Below, piece by piece: positions 1 to 12,900 of a stretch of DNA of 64,000 nucleotides. The notes beneath the pieces were generated by a model. It was not told the origin of the DNA. It did not search any database and saw only the letters and a program-made list of their open reading frames with translations. Every line of letters begins with the position of its first letter. Positions within the stretch are counted from its first letter, which is position 1. The stretch is from Aurelia coerulea (Eukaryota > Cnidaria > Scyphozoa > Semaeostomeae > Ulmaridae). The position numbers and the translations under genes are program-made. The stretch spans positions 5,651,896 through 5,715,895 of the forward strand of contig CM076957.1 in the NCBI GenBank assembly GCA_039566865.1, read 5' to 3'.

Positions 1-49
1 CTTATCGGTGCATGATTCATGCTTGCGCAGCTCGGCAAACGAAGATATA

Positions 50-604
50 CAGGGTGTCTCATAAAAAGCTTCTCAGCTTTAAATTCAAACATCTCTTGAC
101 CTGCTTATCTTGGCAAAATAAACAAAACATTTCCTAAAAGCGTATTAATCCAGTTATTAAATTTGCACTAACTTCGAGCTTCTACAACGAAAAGGGAGGG
201 TCATCAAATTTGAATCCACTTTTCAGCAATTTTACTGGCGCTTTACGATATCAAAATATTTCATTGACTATCCCATGATGATCTGCATCTCAATATGAAT
301 GACACCTCTGCCAATAGCTTTCTCTGTAGCGTATAAAACTCCATTTTCGTAAGCAGGATAGTGGTTCGTTTTGCAAAAATGATGTTTAGGCCAATTCGAT
401 ATTTTGATGTTGTAAAGCGCTGATTTAAATATGATGACCCCCCTCCCCTCCGTTTTAGCTTCAGTTGCCTAATGTTATAAAACTAGTGCTCATTTAATAA
501 TTGCAGTACTACACTTTTAGAAAGTGTTTTACTTGTTTTGCTAAGATAAGTAGGTCAAGAGATATTTGAATTTAAAACTGGGTAGCTTTTTATGAGACAC
601 CCTG
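50..604. mobile_element. TA-flanked foldback element, tip CAGGGTGTCTCATAAAAA
   Basis: Inverted ends about 65 bp long: 50-115 against 540-604. Flanked by TA. No coding capacity. Its right end has been caught up in the triplication next to MSH4 exon 28. Tc1/mariner-type MITE by target site and tip (inference). Confidence 0.8.
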
Positions 605-935
605 TATCATTTAGGGACAACCGGTAGATGTAAGTGTAACAACGAACCTTGAGTTGCAAGAGGTGTTCGCACATGCTGTATCGAGAGATGTTTGAATTTA
701 AAACTGGGTAGCTTTTTATGAGACACCCTGTATCATTTAGGGACAACCGGTAGATGTAAGTGTAACAACGAACCTTGAGTTGCAAGAGGTGTTCGCACAT
801 GCTGTATCGAGAGATGTTTGAATTTAAAACTGGGTAGCTTTTTATGAGACACCCTATATCATTTTGGGACAACCAGTAGATGTAAATGCAACAACGAACC
901 TTGAGTTGCAAGAGGTGCTCGCACATGCTGTAACA
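546..935. repeat. 126-bp tandem triplication containing the end of MSH4 exon 28
   Basis: Three copies at exact 126-bp spacing (for example CCTGTATCAT at 601 and 727, and its variant at 853). Each unit joins the transposon tip (GAATTTAAAACTGGG ... GAGACACCC), about 45 bp of intron start, the donor GTTCGT and the final exon codes for MCEHLLQLK. On the minus strand all three units stay open (126 = 3 x 42). Confidence 0.93.
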
Positions 936-964
936 GATTCCAACACCTTCATCAACACTTGTAC
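900..964 (-). CDS. MSH4: MSH4 exon 28 (last one inside the window)
   Basis: Residues 714-735, [20 protein letters not shown] then LK (vertebrate [22 protein letters not shown]). Acceptor ATTTTTCAG; the donor GTTCGT is weak. The last part of the exon plus its donor occurs twice more just downstream (see the 126-bp triplication). The next expected residues (AFTLFATHFLE in vertebrates) are not found in positions 1-899. Confidence 0.93.
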
Positions 965-3900
965 CTGAAAAATATCAATTTTTTGCTACTTCAGGTTCTA
1001 GAAACAATCAGGTGAGTAAAAAAACAATCCCCATTTAAAAGGCAACTGCTCCCAAGAGGATAACACGTACTAAAACGTGTTGAAGTCATTGCTGTAAGGC
1101 AGATTTAGTAGGAAAATTCGGCCAAGGTTTTGGACCTGTTTTAAGGGTTTCTCGAAGAGGCTTTCTCAATAAAATCCCTTATAATTTCAGAATGGAGTGG
1201 CCAATTTCAGTCTGGTGAACTTTAAAATGGATCTTAGCATCGTCACTATTAAATAATATATTTGCCAATACTATCGTCTTGATATCCAAGGAGCAGTGAT
1301 CTTTCAAACGGGGGAATGTTTTTATTCAGCCGGTAGCAGGTGGTTACAGTCTGCTCGCTCAACTCATGGAATGGGCAATTCTCAGTTTACGGTGAGATAA
1401 ACCATCATTTAGCAAGCAAAAAAGGTGCTTATGAGTTGAGTACAGTAAAAACCCGCGTATAAGAACCTAGTGGATTAAGAACCTACAGGCTGAAATTTTG
1501 CAAAATAAACCCCAATTATATAAGAACCCATTCAGCCTGGAATTTGAAATGGGTTCTTATTTTTAGAGAGGATGGGGTTTTATTCACAACAGAAGTTTGT
1601 GGAAGAATAAAAAATGTTTATATTACCCGATGAGAAGATTTTGAACGATTTTCTCTGGATTATATAAACACAAACTTCCACAAATTTCTGTTGGGGAATA
1701 TATCTCATAAACTCAACTGATGTGAACCGACAGTAAATAATAGGCCTGAAGTTTGAATCTGAAGAAAAGAAATTCCTGAAAGCCATGAATAAAATAAGAA
1801 CCAATTTAAGAACCCGAACAGCCTCATTTCCCACTAAATACCCAAAACATAAGAACCTAGTTAGGCTGACTTGCAAAATTGTAGGTTCTTATACGCGGGT
1901 TTTTACTGTATGCTCTTTTCATTCAAACTTAAACCCTCACCAAACAAGCAAAGATGGCATGCATTTGAGATTTGTCCAATAAGCCCTGAGACTGAAAATG
2001 TTTTGTGCAATACTCTGACCTTGCAGCCCGAACAGTCAGGTGGAAAGGGTACGGTTCAAGCCAAGTTAGTGCCCGACCACCTGAGCGTCATGACACGGGA
2101 TCGTGGACTCGTCTGGGTCTCCTTTTCTTCTGCGATCCCAGTGCAAGTTGCCAAATACCGAAAATTCACCAATTTCACCTTCATTTGCTTGCCAAGCAAA
2201 ATGTGTGTCCGTTTAGCCACCTTGCAAAACATTGCTATTCAAAAATTGTTGCTTGTGACAAGTAGAAAATGCCTTCGAGCTTTTCTAAAAAACCATTGGC
2301 AAGGAAATTCAGTTTAATTTTGTTTTCTGAGCAATATTTTGTGACGTGGACAAACAAGAAAACATTGCTGGGCAAGCAAACAATCACAAGTCGATCGTTT
2401 GTTTGTGCACTTATATTTTCTGCTTTCCACTACCTATTTCTGCTATTTTTCTCATATTTTTGTTTGTACGTTTGGCAAAGATTGTTTCCTCGTTTAGCCT
2501 GGGCTTAGATAAAAGTCGTTTTCAGGAAAGTTTTGTCATACGCAATGCTCTCTCGTGATTTAAAAGACAACTTTTCTGGAAAACATTTCTTTGATTCGCA
2601 CCCTTCTTATGTTTTACAAGGACTTTTACAATACTCAATATAAGCTTTTGAGATTCAAGCCAAGAAACTTAACGTTATGAACATTCCCAAATTCGCAACG
2701 TTTAAATTTAAGAAATTTAGCCAATTGCAACATATAATTCCCGCGACTTTAAGTTAAGTTTTTCTGAGGAAAGATCTGAGATTTCCCAACTTTTCGCCCC
2801 GCAACAATTTATGACAATACGGTAGTTCGGAATACAAATGAAGTTCTTCCTTGGAGCATTTACTGTAATCATAAGCACGGGCATTCTACAAAATATTTAT
2901 CAAGCCTTACCACGTCCCAATTCATCAATGATTATCAACGACTTCTCACTTGCATTCTACGATGAAACAAGATCTGTTTTCAGTAAAAATGCTATTGGAA
3001 GAAGCGTCTACATTCTACCCTACCCTCATATTGTTGGTGCTACTCGCGCTCGTACTTAAAATATTTGATAATACCAGGTGCCCCAGGTGTTTTTGACTTG
3101 ATGCGCACAGAGTATGGCATCACAAGTATGGATTCAAAAGATTTGTAAAATTACTCTTGTACGAAGCTTCAGATTTGAGGTAGGTAGGTAGGTAGGTAGG
3201 TATCTACGGACGCTTTTCATGCCAAAAGTGAAACAACATGTCTGGCATACCTGAAATAGTTTGACATTGAAGTTAAAATTTCGAACTTTATCTGGCAACT
3301 TGACAGGCACATTTATGATGTAAATAACTGTTAATAAAGCTAAGTGAGTAAAGCTCAAAAGGGTAGGATAAGACAATCGTCAGCCAACCCTTGGAGGGGG
3401 GGGGGGGTATTCACTACTATTCACCAGCAGTTTTAATGATTCTGATGAATGACTCCTCACTCGAAATAATATGCAAATGTAATAATTTTTAAAACAATGT
3501 ACCGGGTGCGCCAAATAAACCATGTACGTTTAGCAGGCCACAATAAATAGTACACTGTGCCGATTTGAAGATTTATGACTTAATTGTTAGCAGAAAGCCT
3601 GAATTAGATACTTGGAGTTTTTGAAATTTTTTTCATTTTCAGTTTTTAGAGCTAGAAGCGAGTTTCCTAAAATGTTAGTTTTCGAAAACATTGAAAAGGA
3701 TCATAAATCATCGATCAAGTCTTCTAAAGAATCGACATCAATGGACAAAGAGAGAACTTCTTCGTGGTAATTTGCGATTTAGAAATCGATTAATTGTAAT
3801 CTGCTGTACGAGAGTTCGTACTAAATCCCCAAACCCCCCTGAAAACATTTTCTCTTTGTTGATTCATGTTGAATCTTTTAAAATTTGATCGACGTTTTTT

Positions 3901-6900
3901 GATCGTTTTCAATGTTCTCGAAAACGAACATTTTAAGGAACTCACTTCTAGCTCTAAAAACTGAAAACGGAAAAATTTGCAAAAAGTCTTAGAATCTAAT
4001 TCAGGCTTTCTGCTAAAGACTAAGTCATAAATCTTCAAAATCGGTCCAGTGTATGATTCATTGTGGCCTGCCAAACGTGCATAGTTTATTTTTGCGCATC
4101 CGGTGTACAATTACCTTTAGTATGTAATTCATTTCTTTCATCTGCAAAATATGGTATGAGATCAAAAATTGCTGATATCACCTGTTTGTGAAATAATAAC
4201 GTAGAAACTGATTTTAAATAATTCAGATTCCAGTCGATGACTGAGACTATAACCCCAGGGGGGACACTCAGCAAATACACATACGGGGGGTCAGTCCGAG
4301 AAATTTTTAGGAGACCCAAAAATATCAGTTTAGTTTCATTACAACCCAAAAATATCAGCTCATTTTATCGCTTGACATCTGTAAATGAACATAAAAGATC
4401 CTGCGACAATGCAAATTGAGGCCAGGATTGCCTCTAAAGAACCCAGAAATATAATTTTGACAACATTTTATGCCCAAAAATATCAAAAACATAATTTCAG
4501 TTTATTTGGACCCAAAAATATCACTTTCGGCAATATTCTGACCCAAAAATATCGGATTTACCTCCCCGTATGTGCATGTGCTGAGTGAGTGCCCCCCCCC
4601 TGGGACTATAACTTAATTTTGGGCATATTATTTAGACAAAGTATGCAAATTTTAAGAACTGGTTGGATAGAATCTGAATGGTAGTGTCGGCTCACCCCAA
4701 TTAAGTACCTTTGGAAGACAATTATATTCATTTCGTAACAAAAATGACCCTGAACTAAATCCCAAAGAGTCTCTTCCTACAGAACAATGCATGACGTCGT
4801 TCCATCTCCCTCAACAGCTACTAAAAATTAATTTCTAAACGATTGCTAAAGTTCGCAATCACGTGGCGATAAATATGCAGACTTTATCCCTTTCCTTTGA
4901 AAAGAATGTAGTCTAAAGTTTCATGACTGACTGTTGGGGGACACAAAATAGACCTTCGTAACATTCTGGGTGAGGTGATTCTTCATCATTCTACTGAGAG
5001 GTTAGGCCCATTTTCGCGCATTTCGCAGCCAAGGATACTTCATAAAGTCGAGTTTACCTACATTTTCAGCGAATAGATAAACATGACAACAAAACTCTAA
5101 AAAAAAGTTTAGATTTCTCATCAATGCAAATCCATACAGTAATCTACCAAAAACGAATTTCCAAATATTGAAATTTGTTTTTCTTTTGGCATATTGTGTA
5201 TGTCAAGAAATGTATCTAAAATAGCAAAAGTAAAAACAGAACCGCAACCCATTTGTTGTACCTAAAAATAAGAGATAACGTAGAAACGTTTTGTACCAGG
5301 AGTTGGTCCAAATTTCTCGTGAAAAACGAGTATCCCCAAGTTTGTTGCAAAATTGAGCAGTAATTTGTTTACCTCGAGTGTGAAGGTAGAAGAATTCGTC
5401 TCGATGTCATCGTCTGTACCAACCCTTGCAAATATCTGATCTGCAAGTCTTAGGGATGCATACTCAGCAGGAACAAACGATCCAACTTGCGCCATGACTT
5501 GTAACAAAACAATTTGCTTCAGGTATGTTGATTTTCCACTCTATAAAAGAAATGCAGCCTCTTAATGACCAAATTCAAAGATTAGAGAACTGTTTTGTCA
5601 GTAAGGCAGTTGAAACTCAAAATTGTGCTCAAACTTGTAAATTAATATCAGGAGCTATTTCAGAGCTATTCCTTGTGGCATTCTACGTGTGCCTTGAATT
5701 CTTATCATAATATCACAATTCTAGTGATTTTGTTGACATTTTATAGGAGAAAATAAAATGGTTGACTGGAAAACGCATGTAACATAAGCAAAAGCAGTAT
5801 TTGCCATAATGTGTGAGCCTAAGATGTAATGCTGTAATGAACTCTGGAGGGATATAACTACTATCCATTTGCCAAATAATTTTAAATAACTGCCTAATAA
5901 TCGTCTCACTTTGCCGTGCGAGTACTTTTAGTTTCGTTTTTCTATGGCGTTAGAAGTTTTTTTCGATTGATTAATCAGTTGTTTTTGCTATTTATCCGTC
6001 GCCACACGCTTCACTGTTATTTGAATCGAGTACTTTAAGTCCCCGTTTACACCGTACCGGTACAAAGTCGGATCCGTAGCAGAAGTGTACCGGATAAGTC
6101 TCTCGCTTACAGTTCCTACTAATCTGAAGCACTTTTTTCCTTCTGTATGTACACACTAGCAAACCTATCTGCGTAAAAGTGATGGATGCGCACAAACGGG
6201 GCGGTATATCATCGTAAATGTGATGAGTGCGCTTAGTAGGGGTTGAATACTATCTTAATGTGGTGGAGGCGCGTAAAAGGCGGTGAGTTAATATCTTAAC
6301 CGTCATGGACGCACTTAAAAGGGGGTTAATCATTATCTTAAAGGCAATCTTTCACGCATATGATTGGCTGCAATAGAATCAGAGCTCTACACAACGGATG
6401 CCTTTGTGGATCTGTAATTTAGAATAAAGGAAGGCTAATCTTTATCATTTTCTACGGCCGTAGAAAGTCAGTGGAAGCTATTCAATTCTTCTATTCTTTG
6501 TATTGTCATTATCACTCAATCAGATTCATGACACTGTCTTTAATCCTAATGGATGTGTGTAGTAGGGGTGGGATGTCATCTTTATCATGGTGGATACACT
6601 CCTGCTACGTGTATCCACCACATTTAAGATAATAACCCATCCCCTTTTAAGCACATCCACGACGGTTAAGATAACATCTCACCCCTGCTACGCGCATCCA
6701 CCACATTTATGGTAATAAACCACTACATTTAAGACAATACGCCATCACTTTTTATGGGCATCCACCACGATAAAGATAATTCCACCACTATTACGCATAT
6801 AGGTTTGCTAGCGTGAGCAGTGTAAACCAGGGATAAATACTATTACTATTACTACTAATACTAATACTAATACTATTTATCCCTGGTGTAAACGCTCTTG

Positions 6901-9900
6901 AACCGTAACAACTTTGTAACGTATTTCAAAAGTATTCCTACGAATCGGAGTATCGGTATCGGATAGTATCGCAAAGTATCGGAGTATTTCAAAAGGATTA
7001 CATTGCAAATTAGTAGCCCTGACCTGACAGCATCTGCGTAGTGTGGTGGGCGGTTGGGAATCAGGAGAGGGACCAGTAGTGGTTGTAGAAATTGCTGTCA
7101 TTGTTGTTCTCTCGTCCGGGGTTCCTATCGTTCGGCATCGTGCGCTTATGCTGGCCATACATCAAATGTGAAACAGAACAGTTCCCAGTATTTATCAGTA
7201 GTTAATTGTATGTGTAGCTTTTCGTAGTTGTTTTACTTAATCTTCATTTATTTGCATGTCTTTATGTTAATGGCCACGGGCGTAGTCATTGTCTTTTGCT
7301 GCCTGTGGTATCGCACCTGTAGTGTTGTATTGTAGTATAGTAATTAGAAAGTATTGTAGGTAACATGTAATGTAACATTTCATGAATATGAAAAAAAACT
7401 TTGTAACGGATCAAAACTGTACCGATGCAGTGTAAACGTGCCCTAAGATTCACCTAAGTGACAGATTCATGAATTGTCACATTTTTCTCGCATGTCAATT
7501 CAAATGAAAGACATTCAGCAATGGATATATCGCTTTCATGTATCCTTTCTTCTCGAATCCCCTAAGGATGCATTCAAGGGCAAAATATTAGCAAATAATA
7601 AAGACATACCATATTTGGACCAGTGAGTATTATGAAATTGTTAGCATCAGAGGCAAACTACGAAAAATGAACAAAGGTAACTGAGATTGACTGAAGAAAT
7701 AATCTGTACAAGAATTGAAGGGCTTAGCTGTCATTCTTAACAAATAACGCTATCGGGTTTTTTTCAGCAATTCATTTCAAGTGGGCTGGAAGTATTCCTA
7801 GCTACTTAAAGCCAATTTAAGCCCACTATGCATGCCGCATCCAGGAATGGGACCCCTAGTTTAACGTCCCTTCCGAAGGACGGCGAGGTGAGGTGCGAGG
7901 TCAGGCCTTCGAGAGGTCACCCATCAGGAGTTTGACCTCACTGGACCGTGCTTAACTTCAGTCACCTGACGGAAACTGTATAAGCTACTCGGCCACTCAT
8001 CAAGAAAGTATGGTGCTCCAAAGAAAGTATTCCTGTCTGAAAAATCACCAAAATTTGATTACATGGCCGATCTTCAGATTTCTTTTCAGCAAGTAGATCA
8101 AAGACCAAATTGTTTCCCCGTGTATTTGGTTATAAAATTTAGCAAATTTAGGCTCTTAGAGCAATTTTGTGATGTGTTCACTGATGTCGGTATGTAAACA
8201 CTGTCGACGACATCATCCAAATCAACGAGCACAGGGAAACTTGGGACTCAGGCAACAAATTTATTTTCAAATCGTTGTTCGTATTTAAATCCTGAATATA
8301 AATACTACATAACAGCCCTGAAGAAGTCCTGCATGACAGGACGAAATATTGGTAAAATAAAAATTCACACACATTTGCTGTTGTTCCTTCGCAGTGTTAT
8401 GGTGTTTCTGTCTTCACACGTATTCATTTATTAGTCACCGCAAGCATCTTCGGATCCGACGATCGACGCTGGTATCGTATTTATCTAATAAATTCATTAC
8501 GACACTTACAATATCATTCGGAATCATTGATCCTGGAGCTGATATCTTTTCTAGAATAGGATGTCGTCCTTGCTTTATCGCCAAGGTATCAGTGAACTCT
8601 GGTCGCACTAAACAACGAAAGAAAACAGAAATGTTAGACAAAGCAATTCTTCATGATACTGAGAGAACAGACCTTTCAGCTACAGTAAAAACCCGCATAT
8701 AAGAACCACCCACTTATAAGAACCTAAGGCCTAAAATGTTCTAATTTCACCCCATTACAGAAGAACCTATTCATCCTGAAATTCGAGGAGGGTTCTTAGC
8801 TTAAAAAAAAGTTAAATATAAACTATTGGTTGGTAATATGTGGCAAGTGTTACAAGAAATTTAGCCAAATACTTAAGTAGATACAACGCATTAAATAAAA
8901 AGTCCTTGTATGAATGGATTGGATACAGATAAGATAAGGCCATGTAGATATGGTTGTTCTTTACAAATTGTGTCATGATAATGACTATGTGAAAACCTTG
9001 TTTTCTTATGTTTGGCCTAAATTCCCAAAGATATGTAATTGATTCTTTTGATAAGAACCTATTTAAGAACCTTGCATCCTGTTTTCAAGAATAGTATAAT
9101 ATGCATAAGAACCTAAACAGGATGATTTCAAAATATAAGGTTCTTATATGCGGGTTTTTACTGTATCCTACACGGTGTTCCAAAAATTTGTTCTATTTCT
9201 GTTTTTACTTTTTTAGGCACGGTAGCCCCTAGACTTATGACGATGAGTCTCTTGTTTCCTTGTGCTCTTTGACTTCAAGATGGCGCTTCAGTCAACAGAG
9301 ACTCATAAACTTACTCTGAAAAACCTGACCCTATTAGGCCTAATATGCTGGGATTCCTAGCATACCAATCAGATTGCGAGATTTGGCAAAGAACAATCAG
9401 TTTCGACCCTTCAATTCGATTGACGCAGCTTACTAAATTTGAAATAAGTTGCTGCGGCAGGTACTTGAAGATTTCTCTGATATGTTTTGGTCTTAAATTG
9501 CAGCATTAAAAGACTTATTTTGCACTCACCAGGTAAAGTGAACTCTCTTCTTTGGATGAATACCAAGTTTTGTTGATTAAGTGTCTGCTTACCGTGGTTT
9601 CTATCGCATTTCCTTTCTGAGGAGTGACCTTTGAACATAGTCGAAGCAGTCGTTCGATCAAGATTCGATCAATCGAATGCAGAAGATAGGGTCAGGTTTT
9701 TAACTGTTTCATTATGAGTCCCTGTGAGCAAGGTACCGCAGGGATACAAGGGACTCATCGTCATAAGTCTAGGTAGCCCCGTCAGTCCTAAAGAACTGCT
9801 GTTCAGGGGGCCGTGGTATGTGTGTTTTTGGTATAGAGGATTGATAAGTCCAGAGGCTTCGTTTGCACACAGCAACATAGGACAGGCTTTAACTTAGAGT

Positions 9901-12900
9901 GCGAGACCTCGTTTTGGTCAATCTGACAAGTGGTTGCTGATTTATGGCACAAGAAAATGGAAAACGTGATTGTTTAAAAAACAGCACTTTCTTTGTTTTC
10001 CAGCAATGTCAAATCAAGAAACGTTTGAAAAAAATGGTTGAAGTGCTGAATCAAAATGCTTTCTGTCTTTGTAAATAGGTTATTAATGCGTTGTTTAGCT
10101 ACAAGAAAACACTATTAACACTTCGAAAAATGTAGACAAAAAAACTTTAATACCAGGTGTCCCAAAAAATGTATACGGATTTGGTTGACTCTAGCGCTGT
10201 GAATTTAGCTTTAATCAATGGCTAATCACTCTTAAAATGTTTCTCGATAGTTAACTTGAACATAGATACCTCGTTTTTTGGTATTGATGCTTTGAGAGCA
10301 GAAATATCCATCTTGAAAGCTCAAATTTGCCTCTTCCTGCAAACCAGAGCTTTAGCCTTTTGGCCTAGGCAATTTCTTAAGGCACAACGTATAAATCAAC
10401 AATAGCCTTGATAAAATTTGAACAATATTCGATCTTGCTTCATCCTGTTTTCCAGAAGTCACCCCCATTTACCCATTGGGAAGTTTCTTAATTTTTCATT
10501 AATTTCAGTTCTAAATTTCGATGTGCTTCAGGAATTTGCTTAGGCCAAAAGGCCAAAGCTCTGGTTTGCAAGAGGACGCAAATTTGAGTTTTCAAGATTA
10601 ATATTTCTGCTCTCAAAGCACCAATACCAACAAACGAGGTATCTATGTTCAAGTTGACTTTCGAGGAACATTTTGAGAGTGATTAGCCATTGATTAAAGC
10701 TAAATTCATTTCGCTGGAGTCAACCAAATCTGTATACATTTTTTTGGGACACCCGGTACATCGCTAACAAAAGAAGTGCTGTTTTGAGGCAACCACTAAC
10801 TTTCGGGACAACAGGTAGCAGGTACTTGAAAAAGATGTTGTAGTCTAATCCATCGTAAAAGTTTGCATGTACCGTATGTGGATATAGTGCAGGCATGAGC
10901 AAAGGAGACAACCATGTCGAGAACAGATACGCCTTCTGCCAATTTGTGCATGCAACCAATATGTTCTCTAATATTCACCATCAGTTCTGATACAACCCTA
11001 AAGACAAGAATAAATTGATTAACACACTTCATCTCTCAGGGGTATACCATGGGTATTGTGGACACAATTTGTGTCGATCGTGTCCACAATACCTGGCCTA
11101 AATGTTACTAAATGAATGAATGTAGTTCGTTACCTTCCTCGGCTTCATTTCATGAGTATCTCTGCGCTTTTGCCTCGGCAGCCATTCTTGCTTAATCAAG
11201 TTCATAACGGCCTAAGATTTGTGAACAGTGCCGCGCTCTAAACTAGTTCCCAGATCGTCGCTGCCCTCGAACGACTCATCCTGAAATTGAAAATTGAATT
11301 TTCAATTTCAGGATGAGCACTGTTCAAAAATCTTAGGCCGTTATGAACTTGAGTAAGCAAGAATGGCTGCCGAGGCAAAAGCGCAGAGATACTCATGAAA
11401 TGAAGACGAGCAACGTAACGAACTACATTCATTAATTTAGTAACATTTAGGCCAGGTATTGTGGACACGATCGACACAAATTGTGTCCACAATACCCATG
11501 GGTATACCAGGTGCGCAAAAAAGTAAAGCCAAAAATCTCCGACGTTAATATTTTCAGACATTTGATACCTCCGAAAATGTTAATGTCCGAAATTTTCTGC
11601 AGCCCGAAAAATCTAGGGCCTGATTACATGACAGTTTTCAACCCGGGGGTTGAAAGCTCCCATGTGATCAGGTCCTTAGTGTCCGAAACTTTCTGCAGGA
11701 TAGATAAATCGCAGAAAACACGTTTCCACCGTTTGAAAACGTAATATCTTGCTTGCGAAACGCTTTGCACTGAAAAGGAATGTGGTGAGAGTGTTAATTA
11801 GTGAAAAATATTGTATTATCTTAAACTAAATCCATCTTAGCAATGATTCTCATCATCCTCAATGATAATCACCTATGGAAATTTCTGATGAAGCACCATG
11901 AAGCACCCCTAAAATGAAGCACGATCTATAAATGTAAGAAATTGTTTGTATAAAATGAGCAAAAATAAACTGAAAATATATAGTTTTAGTCGTCCGAAAT
12001 TTCTGTAAAAACGTCCGAAGTTCCGTGAAAAAAATGTTGGCTCCTCATGCATCTATTTTTCAACGGACATGATGAATCATAAAATGGACAGATTTTGAAG
12101 ACTTGTAACTTAATCTTACGCAAAATATCCAGAATTAGATTCTGGGATTTGTTCTGAATTGTTAGCCTTCTATTTATTAAGCTATAAGAGAATATCTTCA
12201 AATTTAGGTTTTGAAAACAATGAAAACGATAAAACAACATTGATTAAATTTTCCAAAGATTCGACATGAATGGAGAAAGACAAAACGTGTTCGCGGTGAT
12301 TTGGGGATTTGGGAATCGATCCATTGTAATCTGATGCACGAGCGTTGGTTGTATGTTGGGAAACCTGGGAGAACGCTTTTTTGGTGCATCATCTAGGTAT
12401 AATGGCATCGTATGCCTGAGGCCCATTTCTGGCCTGGGGAACTTGAAAAGTCTTTTGAAACCATAGCTGATAAAATCTTAATGAAATGCACGTTGTTAAA
12501 ATCTCCGCTTTCATAGAAACTGCATTGCCCTCATAGTGACAAAAAGACTGTTTGTCATCAGTCTTCAGCTCTAAAGTGAATTCCACATTTCGGAACTAAA
12601 TTACTCGGTGTGTTTTTAATCGATTTCAACGAATAGTTTTATAATGGCGAATCAGCATTTGCCAACATCGCCATCGCTCACTTTCTCCGCATCAGACAGA
12701 TTGCGCATCAACATTTGATATTAGTCTCCAATTATCACGATCTCCGGTGAGTTAGACTTTTGGCCGCACGGTAAAATTTAGCTCACGACGATCGGGTGGC
12801 TAAAGCCCCGGCAAAACGACTGGAGATTTGCACTGAACATGCACTGGACAAATGTTCAGCGTAAAATGTTGCGTCGTTTTGCCACCTTGTCCAGTCTTGT

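Noticed and set aside
555..926. A 123-residue repetitive minus-strand open frame as a separate gene
   Set aside because: It is the MSH4 exon 28 end read through the 126-bp triplication, without its own start or independent similarity.
546..935. Direct repeats as a CRISPR-like array
   Set aside because: Adjacent 126-bp units with no unique spacers, in animal DNA.
2838..3059. 73-residue plus-strand open frame
   Set aside because: Antisense to MSH4 exon 27 (Walker B), which explains the coding-like composition.
3180..3203. GGTA run as telomere-like sequence
   Set aside because: The unit is GGTA, not TTAGGG, and it is short: a plain microsatellite.
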